From Streptomyces lushanensis (lineage in GTDB: Bacteria; Actinomycetota; Actinomycetes; Streptomycetales; Streptomycetaceae), in contig NZ_MAUD01000103.1 in assembly GCF_001700515.1 (NCBI RefSeq), positions 1 to 64,000 of the forward strand: a stretch of 64,000 nucleotides of DNA, given 5' to 3'. The notes under the pieces are model-generated. The model saw only the letters and a program-made list of their open reading frames with translations. It was not told the origin of the DNA and made no database searches. Positions 34,576-46,000 of the stretch are shown one piece after another. The stretch's first letter is position 1. Every line of letters starts with the position of its first letter. The translations under genes were made by a program, and so were the position numbers.

Positions 34576-35328
34576 TCAGCCGGACGTCAGATGGTCGCGC
34601 AGAAGATCGATCACGGCGGGCGCCTGGGCGCTGAGAAAGAAGTGCCCGCCCGGGAAGACCTTCAGCTCGAACGCTCCCGTGGTGTGTCCGCGCCAGTCCT
34701 CGGCCTCGTCCAGCGTGGTCTTCGGATCGCTGTCGCCCGTGAGTACGGAGATCGGCGCGCGCACGACCGCGCCCGGCTCGCACCGGTAGGTCTCGATGGC
34801 GCGGTAGTCGCTACGGATCGCCGGCAGGATGAGGCGCAGGATCTCCTCGTCGCCGAGCAGGGCCGAATTGGTACCGGAGAGCAGCTTCAGCTCCGCGACG
34901 ATGCCGTCGTCGCTGAGGCGGTGCACGTTCTCGTCGCGGTGGCGCGACGGCGCGCGCCGGCCCGAGGCGAAGAGACGGGAGAGCTCACCGCCGTCCGCCT
35001 CGTACCGCCGTGCGACCTCGAAGGCGAGCGTCGCGCCCATGCTGTGCCCGAAGAACGTCGTCGGCCGCGTGTGGAGCTGTCTGCGCAGTGCCGCGTAGAC
35101 CTGGTCGGCCATGGTGCCGATGTCGTCGGGGCTGGTCTCCTTGCGCCGGTCCTGCCGTCCCGGGTACTGCACCGAGAACACCTCGGCCACGGACGACAGT
35201 TGTGCGGACACCGGGAAGTAGAAAGACGCCGAGCCACCCGCGTGGGGGAAACAGAAGAGCTGTCTCGGGCTGTCCGATGCCTGATGGAAGCACCGTGCCC
35301 AGAGGCTCTCCTCGGTGGACGTCGTCAT
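34576..35328 (-). CDS. Type II (editing) thioesterase
   Basis: The 250-residue alpha/beta hydrolase removes stalled or mis-primed acyl groups from PKS carrier proteins. It has LFCFPHAGGSASFYFPVS at the N-terminus, the nucleophile Ser96 in GHSMG, a catalytic Asp near 199-201 (ISVLTGDSDP) and His229 in FPGGHFFL. FSVQYPGRQDR is also typical of type II thioesterases. The ATG is preceded by GAGGAGG at a slightly long 10-base spacing. It sits between the PKS 3' end and the LAL regulators on the same strand, as nysE does in nystatin, and supports the polyene PKS in trans. An operator-like palindrome lies about 150 bp upstream. Confidence 0.95.
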   Translation of the reverse strand: MTTSTEESLWARCFHQASDSPRQLFCFPHAGGSASFYFPVSAQLSSVAEVFSVQYPGRQDRRKETSPDDIGTMADQVYAALRRQLHTRPTTFFGHSMGATLAFEVARRYEADGGELSRLFASGRRAPSRHRDENVHRLSDDGIVAELKLLSGTNSALLGDEEILRLILPAIRSDYRAIETYRCEPGAVVRAPISVLTGDSDPKTTLDEAEDWRGHTTGAFELKVFPGGHFFLSAQAPAVIDLLRDHLTSG

Positions 35329-35467
35329 CGTGTCGCATCCTCCTCAGAGCTGGGTCGAGCGATCCGGACCGCCCGGCGGTCCGCAACTGCGGGACGTCCG
35401 GGACCCGTACGGCATTGTCACACGGATCGACAGCCATGACGGTCCGGTGCCCGGCCATCCCATTCCA

Positions 35468-35495
35468 CTAGGGCGGACAGTGGGAAATTCCCTAG
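35468..35495. promoter_or_regulatory. PAS-LuxR-like operator between PKS and thioesterase
   Basis: GGGAAATTCCC (35482-35492) is a perfect odd palindrome followed by TAG, so the right half TCCCTAG matches the published PimM operator consensus CTVGGGAWWTCCCBAG. The centre is one base longer than the consensus. CTAGGG (35468-35473) and CCCTAG (35490-35495) also form an outer inverted repeat. It lies about 140-165 bp before the thioesterase start. Confidence 0.45.
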
Positions 35496-35600
35496 TCTCT
35501 CGGCGCCCCGCCGTGACGGAACCCACCATGGACGCCCGGCCGGACCGCCATCGGACCCCGCGGCCCGGGTCACTTCCGGCCGGACGGCCCGCATCCGCTG

Positions 35601-37035
35601 TCAGGACAAACCCAGTTCGTCGTCGAGAAGCGCGAACACGTCGTCGTCCGACGCCGCGTCGAGATCGAACTCGCCCGTGCCGTCCGCAGGTTCGCGGCGC
35701 AGCGCCGCCCACTTCGTCCTCAGCACCTCGATCCGTCCGGCGACATGCTTGAACTCCTGTGCGTCGACGGTCAGTTCCGCGATCGCCTTCTCCAACTGGT
35801 CGAGCCCGGCGAGTACGGAGCCGGTCCCGGTGACCTCCTCCGTGACGAGCTGGGAGTGGAGATGGTCCACGACATCGGCCGCCGTGGGGTGGTCGAACAG
35901 GAGGGTGGCGGGCAGGCGCAGTCCGGTCGCGGCGTTGAGCCGGTTCCTGAAGTCCACCGCCGTCAGCGAGTCGAAGCCGAGTTCCTGGAACTGGCGCGTG
36001 GCCCCGATCGCCGTCCCGTCCGTGTGTCCGAGCACCACGGCGGCCTGGTCCCGTACCAGTTTCAGCAGTACCTCACGGCGCTCCTCGTCGGTCAGCCCGG
36101 TCAGCCGTCGTGCGAGCGTGTCCGCCGCCCGCGGAGCGGCCGTGGCCGTGGCGGACCGCCGGGAGGTCGTACGGATGAGGCTCCGGAGCAGCGGCGGGAT
36201 CTCACCCCGGGCGGCCCGCAGGGCCGGCAGGTCCAGCTGTACGGGGACCATCAGCGCCCGGGTGCCGGTGGCCACCGCGTCGAAGAGCTCCACGCCCCGG
36301 GCGGCGGGGAGCGGCGGCATGCCCGAGCGCGCCAGCCGTCGCATGTCCGCCTCGGACACGGTGCCGGTCATCCCGCCCGACCCCTCCCACGGACCCCATG
36401 CCAGCGATACGCCGGGCAGACCCTCGTCCGCGCGGTGCGCCATCAGCGCGTCCAGGAAGGTGTTGGCGGCGGCGTAGTTGCCCTGGCCCGCACCGCCGAA
36501 CACACCGGCCACGGACGAGAACACGACGAACGCGGTGAGATCGAGGTCCCGCGTCAGTTCGTGCAGATGCCAGGCGGCGTCGGCCTTGGGACGCAGGACG
36601 GTGTCCAGCCGCTCGGGTGTCAGCGAGCCGATGGTGCCGTCGTCCAGCACACCCGCCGCGTGCACCACGGCCGTCACCGGATGCTCGGCGGGCACCGCGG
36701 CCAGTACGCCGGCCAGCGCGGCGCGGTCGGCGACATCACAGGCGGCGGCGGTCACCTCGGCCCCGAGGCCGGTCAACTCGTGGACGAGGTCCTGGGCACC
36801 CTCGGCGCCGATGCCTCGGCGGCTGAGCAACAGCAGCCTCCGTACGCCGCGCTCCGCGACCAGGTGCCGGGCGAGGACTGCGCCGAGCCCGCCGGTTCCA
36901 CCGGTGAGGAGGACTGTGCCGCCTCGCTCCCAGGTGGCCGGGGTGACGGGGGTGGACGCGCCGGCCGGAGTGGCGGGGCGGTCGGGTCGGTCGAGTAGGT
37001 CGGGTCGGTCAGGGAGGACGCGTCGGTCGGGGCAT
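35601..37035 (-). CDS. C-terminal part of the modular PKS (catalytic KR, ACP, docking domain), out of frame with the main PKS reading frame
   Basis: This frame carries the rest of the last PKS module. The KR starts with [21 protein letters not shown] (36.90-36.94 kb) and has the B-type LDD motif in HAAGVLDDG, the catalytic Ser in VFSSVAG and Tyr in GNYAAANTF. The ACP has the phosphopantetheine Ser in [13 protein letters not shown] (about 35.97 kb). A C-terminal docking domain ([19 protein letters not shown] through [11 protein letters not shown]) ends the protein, so there is no thioesterase domain and the chain passes to another PKS subunit. It has no plausible start codon or ribosome site of its own and is a -1 shift away from the upstream frame. 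The left bound given is approximate; the join lies between 36.94 and 37.04 kb. See the frameshift entry. Confidence 0.85.
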
Positions 37036-40000
37036 CCTCCGTGACCGGGGCCGGGAGGGGTGCGCGTTCGAGCCTCGCGGCCCTGATCTCGCGCCCCCGG
37101 AGCACCAGTTGGGGTTCGTCCGAGCCGAGAGCTTCCCCGAGACGGGTGAGGCCGTCGAGGGCGGGCGCCGTATCCCCGGAACCGGCCGCCGGGCCGAGAT
37201 CGAGCAGGGCGAAGCAGCCCGGATTCTCCGACTGCGCCGACCGCACCAGGCCCCAGACGGCAGCCGCCGCAAGATCGGACACACCGCCGCCGTCCACCGC
37301 CACCGCGCACCGGGTGACGAACAGCAGACGCGATCCGGCGAACCGGACCTCGGTCGCCCAGTGCCGCACCTGCTCCAGCGTCCTGGCCAGGACGGCGCGT
37401 ACGGATCCGGGCACGGCATCGCCACCGGAAGCCGCATCGGCCGTCTCACCGCGCACCGGAACCAGCACCACATCCGGCACCGGGCCGTCCGCCGCCGCGA
37501 GCGACGCCAGATCGTCGTACGCCTCGACACTCGGGCCCGACGCGGTGACAGCGCCGGCGAGCCCGAAATGGTCCGGCCCGACGAGGGCCACCACCCCGGG
37601 CACGGCCGAACCGGCTGTGACGGGGATCCACTCCACCGCGAACAGCGCGTCCGTGCCGCTTCCCTCGGACGGGGGCAACTGCTCGCCGGACACGGCCCGT
37701 ACGAGCAGCGAGTCGACGGAGGCGACCGGGGCCCCGGAGGTGTCCGCGACCGCGATCGACACCGCGTCCTTGCCTCCGGACGGAGCGATCCGTACCCGTA
37801 GAGCGGAAGCGCCCGTCGCGTGCAGCGAGACGCCCTCCCACGAGAACGGCAGACCTCCGGTGCCCTCCTGGCCGTCATCGGCGAGCAGGGACGCGTGCAG
37901 GGCCGAGTCGAGGAGGGCCGGATGCAGACCGTACTCCCCCGCCTCGCTGCCCTCGGGCAGGCTCACCTCGGCGAAGATCTCACCGTCGCGACGCCACGCG
38001 GCTCGGAGCCCTTGGAACACCGGTCCGTACGCGAAACCGAACTGCGCGAACCGCTCGTAGCAGCCGTCGAGTTCCAGCGCCTCGGCGCCCCTCGGCGGCC
38101 ACACCGTGGCGTCGAAGCCGGTGTGCGCCGTCCCGGTACCGCCGATGGGGCCGCCGGTGCTCAGCGTGCCCGTGGCATGCTGCGTCCACGGCGCGTCGAC
38201 GGCATCCTCGGGCCGTGAGTAGATGCCCAGCGTGCGACGGCCCGACCCGTCGGGAGTGCCTACGGCGACCTGTACCTGTACGGCCCCGCGCTCGGGCAGG
38301 ACCAGCGGTGCCGCGAGCGTCAGCTCCTCGACCCGGTCGCCGCCCACCTCGTCACCCGCTCGGACAGCCAGCTCCAGCAGGGCGGTCCCGGGCAGCAGGG
38401 TCCGGCCCATCACCCTGTGGTCGGCGAGCCATGGATGCGACTGCACGGAGAGCCGACCGGTGAACAACACGCCTTGACCGGAGGCCAGTTCGACGGCCGC
38501 GCCCAGCAGCGGATGCCCGGCGGAACCGAGCCCCGCCGCGCGCATGTCACCGGCTCCGGACAGCGAGGCGGCCGGCCAGAACCACTGGTGCTGGAAGGCG
38601 TATGTGGGCAACTCCACCCGCCGCGCACCGGTTCCGGCGAAGAACCGGCCCCAGTCCACCGTCACACCGCGCGTATGCAGCTGAGCCAGCGCGGTGAGAG
38701 CGGTCAGCTCCTCGTCCCGGTTCCTGCGGAGGATCGGTACGGTCACGGCCGCTTCCGGCGCGCACTCCTGAGCCATGGCGGACAGAACCCCGTCGGGACC
38801 CAGCTCCAGGAAGGCGGTCACGCCTTGCTCGGCCAGAGTCCGTACGCCGTCGGCGAAGCGGACGGCCTCGCGGACATGCCGTACCCAGTACTCCGGAGAA
38901 CACAGCTCATCGGCCGACGCGAGCCCGCCCGTCAGATTCGACACCACCGGAATACGAGGCGCCCGGAACACCAGCCCCTCCACAACCGCTCGGAACTCCG
39001 CCAGCATCGGATCCATCAGCGGCGAATGGAACGCGTGCGACACCCGAAGACGACTCGACTTCCGTCCCAGGGCCTCCAGTTGGGTCGCCACCTCCAGGAC
39101 CGCGCCCTCCGCGCCGGAGATCACCACCGAGGACGGACCATTGACCGCCGCGATCGACACCCGGTCCGAGAGATACGAGGCGACCTCGTCCTCGGTGGCC
39201 TGGACCGCGAGCATCGCACCACCGGCCGGCAACGCCTGCATCAGGGATCCACGGGCCACGACAAGAGCGCAGGCGTCCTCCAGCGAGAGGACACCGGCCA
39301 CATGGGCGGCGGCGATCTCACCGATCGAATGGCCCGCCACGAAGTCGGGCCTGATGCCCCACGACTCGACCAGCCGGAACAGCGCCACCTCGATCGCGAA
39401 CAGCGCGGGCTGCGTGACGGCCGTCCCATTCAGCGCTTCGGCGTCCTCGCCCCAGATCACATCCCTCAGCGACCCGCCCAACTGGCCGTCCAGCACAGTC
39501 AGTACCGAGTCGAACGCCTCCGCGAACACCGGGAATCGCCCGTACAGCTCACGGCCCATACCGAGCCGCTGCGAACCCTGACCCGAGAACAGCACCGCCG
39601 ACTTCCCGCCGGCGACCGAGCCCGAGACCGCCAATGGATCCGGTTCACCGGCGGCCACCGCCGCCAGCGCACGCGCCGCATCAGCGGAGCCGGCCGCCAG
39701 CACCACCGCACGATGCTCGAACGCCGAACGACCCGTCGCCAACGAGAACCCGACATCCACCGGCCGCACGTCCGGCCGTGCCTCCACCAACGACAACAAA
39801 CGCGCCGCCTGCCCCCGCAACGCCTCCGGCGTCCTGCCCGAAAGCACCCAGGGAACCGTCACCGCTTCGGCCGGGTTCTCCGTGGACGTCCCTGCCTCGG
39901 TCTCGGTGACGACCGTCGGCTGCTCAAGGATGACGTGAGCGTTTGTACCGCTGATGCCGAACGACGAGATACCGGCACGCCGTACATGGTCCGCCTCGGG

Positions 40001-43000
40001 CCATACGGTCTGCTCGGTGAGCAGTTCCACCGCGCCCGCCTGCCAGTCCACATGCGACGACGGCGCGTCAACGTGAAGCGTCCGAGGCAGAACCCCGTGC
40101 CGCATCGCCATCACCATCTTGATCACGCCAGCCACACCAGCAGCCGCCTGCGTATGCCCGATGTTCGACTTCACCGACCCGAGAAGCAGTGGACGCTCCG
40201 GATCGCGGTCACGCCCGTACGTCGCCAGCAACGCCTGCGCCTCGATCGGATCACCCAACGTGGTCCCCGTGCCGTGCGCCTCCACGACATCCACATCACC
40301 CGCAGACAACCCACCACTCGCAAGCGCCTGCCGGATCACCCGCTGCTGCGACGGACCATTCGGAGCCGTCAGACCATTCGACGCACCATCCTGATTCACC
40401 GCAGACCCACGCAACAACGCAAGCACCTCATGACCACGACGCCGCGCATCCGACAACCGCTCCAGCACCACCACACCCACACCCTCCGACCAGCCCACAC
40501 CATCAGCCGAATCCGAGAACGCCTTGCACCGACCATCAGGCGACAACCCACGCTGACGCGAAAACTCCACAAACGTCCCAGGAGTCGACATCACCGTCAC
40601 ACCACCCGCCAACGCCAACGAGCACTCACCGCCCCGCAACGCCTGAGCGGCCAGATGCATCGCGACGAGCGACGACGAACACGCCGTGTCCACCGTCACC
40701 GCGGGACCTTCGAAACCGAAGGTGTACGACACCCGGCCCGAGGCCACGCTGCCCGCACTGCCCTGGCCCTGATGGCCCTCGAACTCCTTGCCGTTCAGCG
40801 TCGTTCCGTAGTCGCTGTACATCACCCCCGCGAACACGCCCGTCTGGCTGTCGCGCAGTGAGTGCGGGTCGATACCGGCCCGCTCGATCGCCTCCCACGA
40901 CGCCTCCAGCAGCAACCGCTGCTGCGAATCCGTCGCCAACGCCTCACGCGGCGACATACCGAAGAACACCGGATCGAAATCGCCTGCGCTCTGGAGGAAT
41001 CCGCCCGAGCGGGTGTACGACGTACCGGCGTGGTCCGGGTCCGGGTGGTAGAGCGACTCCACGTCCCAGCCACGATTGGCCGGGAACTCGGAGATCGCGT
41101 CCGTGCCCTCGGTGACCAGCCGCCACAGATCCTCCGGCGACGCCACCCCGCCCGGGAACCGGCAGCTCATCCCCACGACCACGATCGGATCGTCCGCTGT
41201 CGACGGCAGAAGCCGGAGCGGGACAGACGCCTCGGTCTCGGCCTCGCTCCCGAACAGCTCGTCGCGTAGATGGTCCGCCAGAGCCGTCGCGGTCGGGTAG
41301 TCGAAGATCAGCGTGGCGGTGAGGCGCAGGCCGGTGACCGTACTCAGCCGGTTACGCAGTTCGATCGCCGTCAGCGAGTCGAAGCCCAGGTCCCGGAACT
41401 GGGATACGGCGTCGACGGCTCCACCGTCGGCGTGTCCGAGCACCAGGGCGACCTGACTCCGCACGAGATCCAGAAGGGCTTCCCGTCGCTCCACGGCGGT
41501 GAGTCCGGCCAGCCGAGCGATCAGACCGGTCGCGGTGGCCGATCCGGTCACCGCGCTCCGGCGCGAACGTGCCGGGATCAACGCCCTGAGTACGGACGGT
41601 ACTTCGCCCTGCGCGCGGAGCGCGGGAAGATCCAGCCGTACGGGGACGAGAGCCGTCAGGCCCGTGGCGAGCGCGGCATCGAAGAGCGCCACACCCTGGT
41701 CGACGGAGAGCGGTGGCATGCCCGAGCGCGCCAACCTCCGCATGTCCGACTCGGTGACAGCGCCCGTCATACCGCCGCCCGTCATACCGCCGCCGGTCAT
41801 GCCTCCGATCCGGTCCCAGGGGCCCCAGGCCAGCGATACGCCCGGCAGGCCCTCGGCCCTTCGGCGTTCGACCAGTGCGTCGAGGAAGGTGTTCGCGGCG
41901 GCATAGTTGGCCTGCCCGGCGCCGCCGAGGAGACCCGCCACGGAGGAGAAGACGACAAACGCGGCGAGGCCGAGATCTTGGGTCAGTTCGTGCAGATGCC
42001 AGGCCGCGTCGGCCTTGGGGCGCAGCACGGCGTCGATCCGCTCGGCCGTCAGCGAGCCGACAGTGCCGTCGTCCAGCACGCCCGCCGTATGGATCACGGC
42101 CGTCAGCGGATGCTCGGCCGACACCGACGCCAACAGCCCGGCCAGCGCCTCCCGGTCCGCCGCGTCGCACGCGGCAACCGTCACCTGGGCACCGTACAAA
42201 GTGAGTTCGGCGACCAGTTCGGCCGCGCCGGGGGCCTCAGTACCTCGTCGGCTCGCCAACAGCAGGCGGCGGACTCCTCGTTCGGTGACCAGATGCCGCG
42301 CGAACACACCGCCCAGGCCGCCTGTGCCGCCGGTGATCAGTACCGTACCGTCGGGGTCCCAGACCGGGCCCGTACCGCCGTCGGCAGCGGCCTCGACATC
42401 GGTAGCGGGAGCGGTGGCGGCCTCGATATCGGCGCCCGAGGGGACGGTCGTACGGACAAGGCGTCCGGCGGAGATCTCACCGTCACGGATCAGCAGGGCG
42501 GGCTCGTCCATACCGAGCGCGTGCGGCAGCGCGGTGAGCGACGCCGTGCCGGAGTCGAGATCCAGCAGCCCGAAGGAGCCCGGGTTCTCCGTCTGCGCGG
42601 AACGTACGAGGCCCCAGACGGAGGCCGCCGCCACATCGACGGCACGGGCCTCACCATCGCCGCCCTCGCCGGTGCCCCCGACCGCGCCCCGGGTGACGAA
42701 CACCAGCCGGGAGTCCGCGAACCGCTGCTCGGCCAGCCACTCCTGTACCAGGGCCAGCGCGCTCGCCGTCAGCGTGTGCGCGGACTCCACGACCTGGCCG
42801 TCGGAATCGCCCGCAAGTCCCACCAGTCCCACCAGGACGGTGTCCGGCACCGGCCCCTCCCCCGTCGCCAGCGACGCGAGATCGTCGTATGTCCCGACCA
42901 GGAGACCCGGTCCCGCCAGCGGTTCGGCGAGATCCAGCACGTCGGCCCCGAGGACGGCGACCGACGGCGGGACGTCCGGAGCAGGGGCCACAGGGGCCCA

Positions 43001-46000
43001 GGCAAGCTGGAACAGTGCGTTGGTGGCAAGGATCCCGATGTCACCGAGCCCGTCGCTCGACACGGCTCGTACCAGGAGCGAGTCGACGGAGGCCACCGGA
43101 GCGCCGGAGGTGTCCGCGACCGCGATCGACACGGCGTCCTTGCCGCCGGCCGGTGCGATCCGTACACGCAGCACCGAGGCACCGGTCGCGAACAGCGACA
43201 CGCCCTCCCACGAGAACGGCAGACCTCCGCCTTCCCGCGCGCTGTCGCCCGCCAGGAGCGAGGCGTGCAGGGCGGAGTCGAGCAGCGCCGGGTGCAGACC
43301 GTACGCTCCCGCCTCGGTGCCCTCGGGCAGGCTCACCTCGGCGAAGATCTCACCGTCACGGCGCCAGGCGGCACGAAGACCCTGGAAGACCGGACCGTAC
43401 ACGAAGCCGATCTCCGCCAACCGCTCGTAGCAGCCGTCGAGTTCCAGCGCCTCGGCGCCCCTCGGCGGCCACACCGTGGCGTCGAAGCCGGTGGCCGGCT
43501 CCTGGACGCCGACGGCCAGTGCGCCCGTCGCGTGCTGTGTCCACGGCACGTCAGCGGCGCCCTCGGGCCGGGAGTGGATGGTGACCGTACGCCGGCCCTT
43601 GTCGTCGGCGGCGCCGACCCGTACCTGTGTCTGAACCGCGCCACGCGCCGGCAGTGTGAGCGGCGCCGCGAGCGTCAGCTCCTCCACCCGGTCGCAGCCG
43701 ACCTCGTCGCCCGCCCGGAACGCCAGCTCCAGCAGAGCGGTTCCCGGCAGCAGCACCCGGCCCATCACCACATGATCGGCGAGCCATGGATGTGTTCCGA
43801 CCGAGAGACGGCCGGTGAAGAGCATTCCCTCGCCCTCGGCCAGTTCGACCGCGGCGCCCAGCAACGGATGTCCGGCCGGGCCCAGGCCCGCGGCCCGCAT
43901 GTCGCCCGTTCCGCCGAGCGGACCGGTCGGCCAGAACCACTGGTGCTGGAAGGCGTACGTGGGCAACTCCACCCGCCGCGCACCGGTTCCGACGAAGAAC
44001 CGGCCCCAGTCCACCGTCACACCATGCGTGTGCAACTGAGCCAGCGCGGTGACGGCGGCCAGCTCCTCCGGCCTGTCCTTCCGGAGGACCGGCACCACAG
44101 CGGCGGCGTCTCCCGCGCCCTCCCGCACGAGAGCGGAGAGCACGCCGTCCGGGCCCAGCTCCACGAAGGCCGCGACACCTTGCGCCGTGAGCGTGGTGAC
44201 GCCGTCGGCGAAGCGGACGGCCTCGCGGACATGCCGTACCCAGTACTCCGGAGAGCACAGCTCCTCGGCCGACGCGAGCCCGCCCGTCAGATTCGACACC
44301 ACCGGAATACGAGGAGGCTGGAAGGCCAGCCCTTCGGCCACCGTACGGAACTCGTCCAGCATGGGGTCCATCAGCGGCGAGTGGAACGCGTGCGAGACCC
44401 GAAGGCGGTTGGTTTTACGTCCCTGGTCCGCCAGCCGGACGGCCAGCTCCAGGACGGCGTCCTCGTCACCGGAGATGACCACGGAGGACGGACCATTGAC
44501 CGCTGCGATCGACACCCGGTCCGAGAGACAGGGGACGATCTCGTCCTCGGTGGCCTGGACGGCGACCATCGCACCACCGGCCGGAAGCGCCTGCATCAAC
44601 AAGCCCCGCGCGACCACCAGACGACAGGCATCCTCCAACGAGAACACACCCGCCACATGAGCCGCGGCGATCTCGCCAATCGAATGGCCCGCCACGAAGT
44701 CGGGCCTGATGCCCCACGACTCCACCAACCGGAACAGCGCCACCTCGATCGCGAACAACGCGGGCTGAGTGGAGGCCGTCTCATTCAGCGCTTCGATGTC
44801 CTCGCCCCAGATCACCTCACGGAGCGAACGGCCCAACTGGCCTTCCAGCGAGGTGAGTACGGCATCGAACGCCTCGGCGAAGACGCGGAACCGACCGTAC
44901 AGCTCACGCCCCATACCCAGCCGCTGCGAACCCTGACCCGAGAACAGCACCGCCGACCTCCCACCGGCGACCGAACCCGAGACCGCCAACGGATCCGGTT
45001 CACCGGCGGCCACCGCCACCAGCGCACGCGCCGCATCAGCGGAGCCGGCCGCCAGCACCACCGCACGATGCTCGAACACCGAACGACCCGTCGCCAACGA
45101 GAACCCGACATCCACCGGCCGCACGTCCGGCCGAGCCTCCACCAACGACAACAAACGCGCCGCCTGACCCCGCAACGCCTCCGGCGTCCTACCCGAAAGC
45201 ACCCAGGGAACCGTCACCGCTTCGGCCGGGTTCTCCGTGGGAGTCTGCGTCGCCACCGTCTCGGGCACTTCCGACGGCTGCTCCAGAATGACATGCGCGT
45301 TCGTGCCACTGATACCGAAGGACGACACCCCCGCGCGCCGTACGCGGCCTTCCTCCGGCCATACGGTCTGCTCGGTCAGCAGCTCGACCGCGCCCGCCGA
45401 CCAGTCCACGTGCGACGACGGCTCGGTCACATGCAGTGTCCGCGGCACCGTCCCGTGCCGCATCGCCATCACCATCTTGATGACACCCGCCACACCAGCA
45501 GCCGCCTGCGTATGCCCGATGTTCGACTTCACCGAACCCAGCAGCAACGGACGCTCCGGATCACGGTCACGCCCGTATGTCGCCAGCAACGCCTGCGCCT
45601 CGATCGGATCACCAAGAGTGGTCCCCGTGCCGTGCGCCTCCACGACATCCACATCACCCGCAGACAACCCACCACTGGCAAGCGCCTGCCGGATCACCCG
45701 CTGCTGCGACGGACCATTCGGCGCCGTCAGACCATTCGACGCACCATCCTGATTCACCGCAGACCCACGCAACAACGCAAGCACCTCATGGCCATTGCGC
45801 CGGGCGTCCGACAACCGCTCCAGCACCACCACCCCCACACCCTCCGACCAGCCCACACCATCAGCCGAATCCGAGAACGCCTTGCACCGACCATCAGGCG
45901 ACAACCCACGCTGACGCGAAAACTCCACAAACGTCCCAGGAGTCGACATCACCGTCACACCACCCGCCAACGCCAACGAGCACTCACCGCTCCGCAACGC

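Larger units (their letters stand above)
35601..41205 (-). other. PKS module E (last): KS-AT-DH-KR-ACP-docking, frame-disrupted
   Basis: KS about 39.93-41.20 kb (Cys about 40.68), AT about 38.58-39.60 (malonyl), DH about 37.69-38.52 ([10 protein letters not shown]), structural half of the KR about 37.04-37.68, catalytic KR about 36.24-36.93, ACP about 35.86-36.11 and docking helix region 35.60-35.83. The reading frame changes in the linker between the two KR halves. If the frame is restored, it should make one double bond and pass the chain to another subunit. Confidence 0.88.

Noticed and set aside
36936-37040. Programmed -1 ribosomal frameshift in the PKS
   Set aside because: There is no X XXY YYZ slippery heptamer followed by a clear pseudoknot, and such recoding is not known for modular PKS genes. 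Repeat slippage or a sequence error is simpler.
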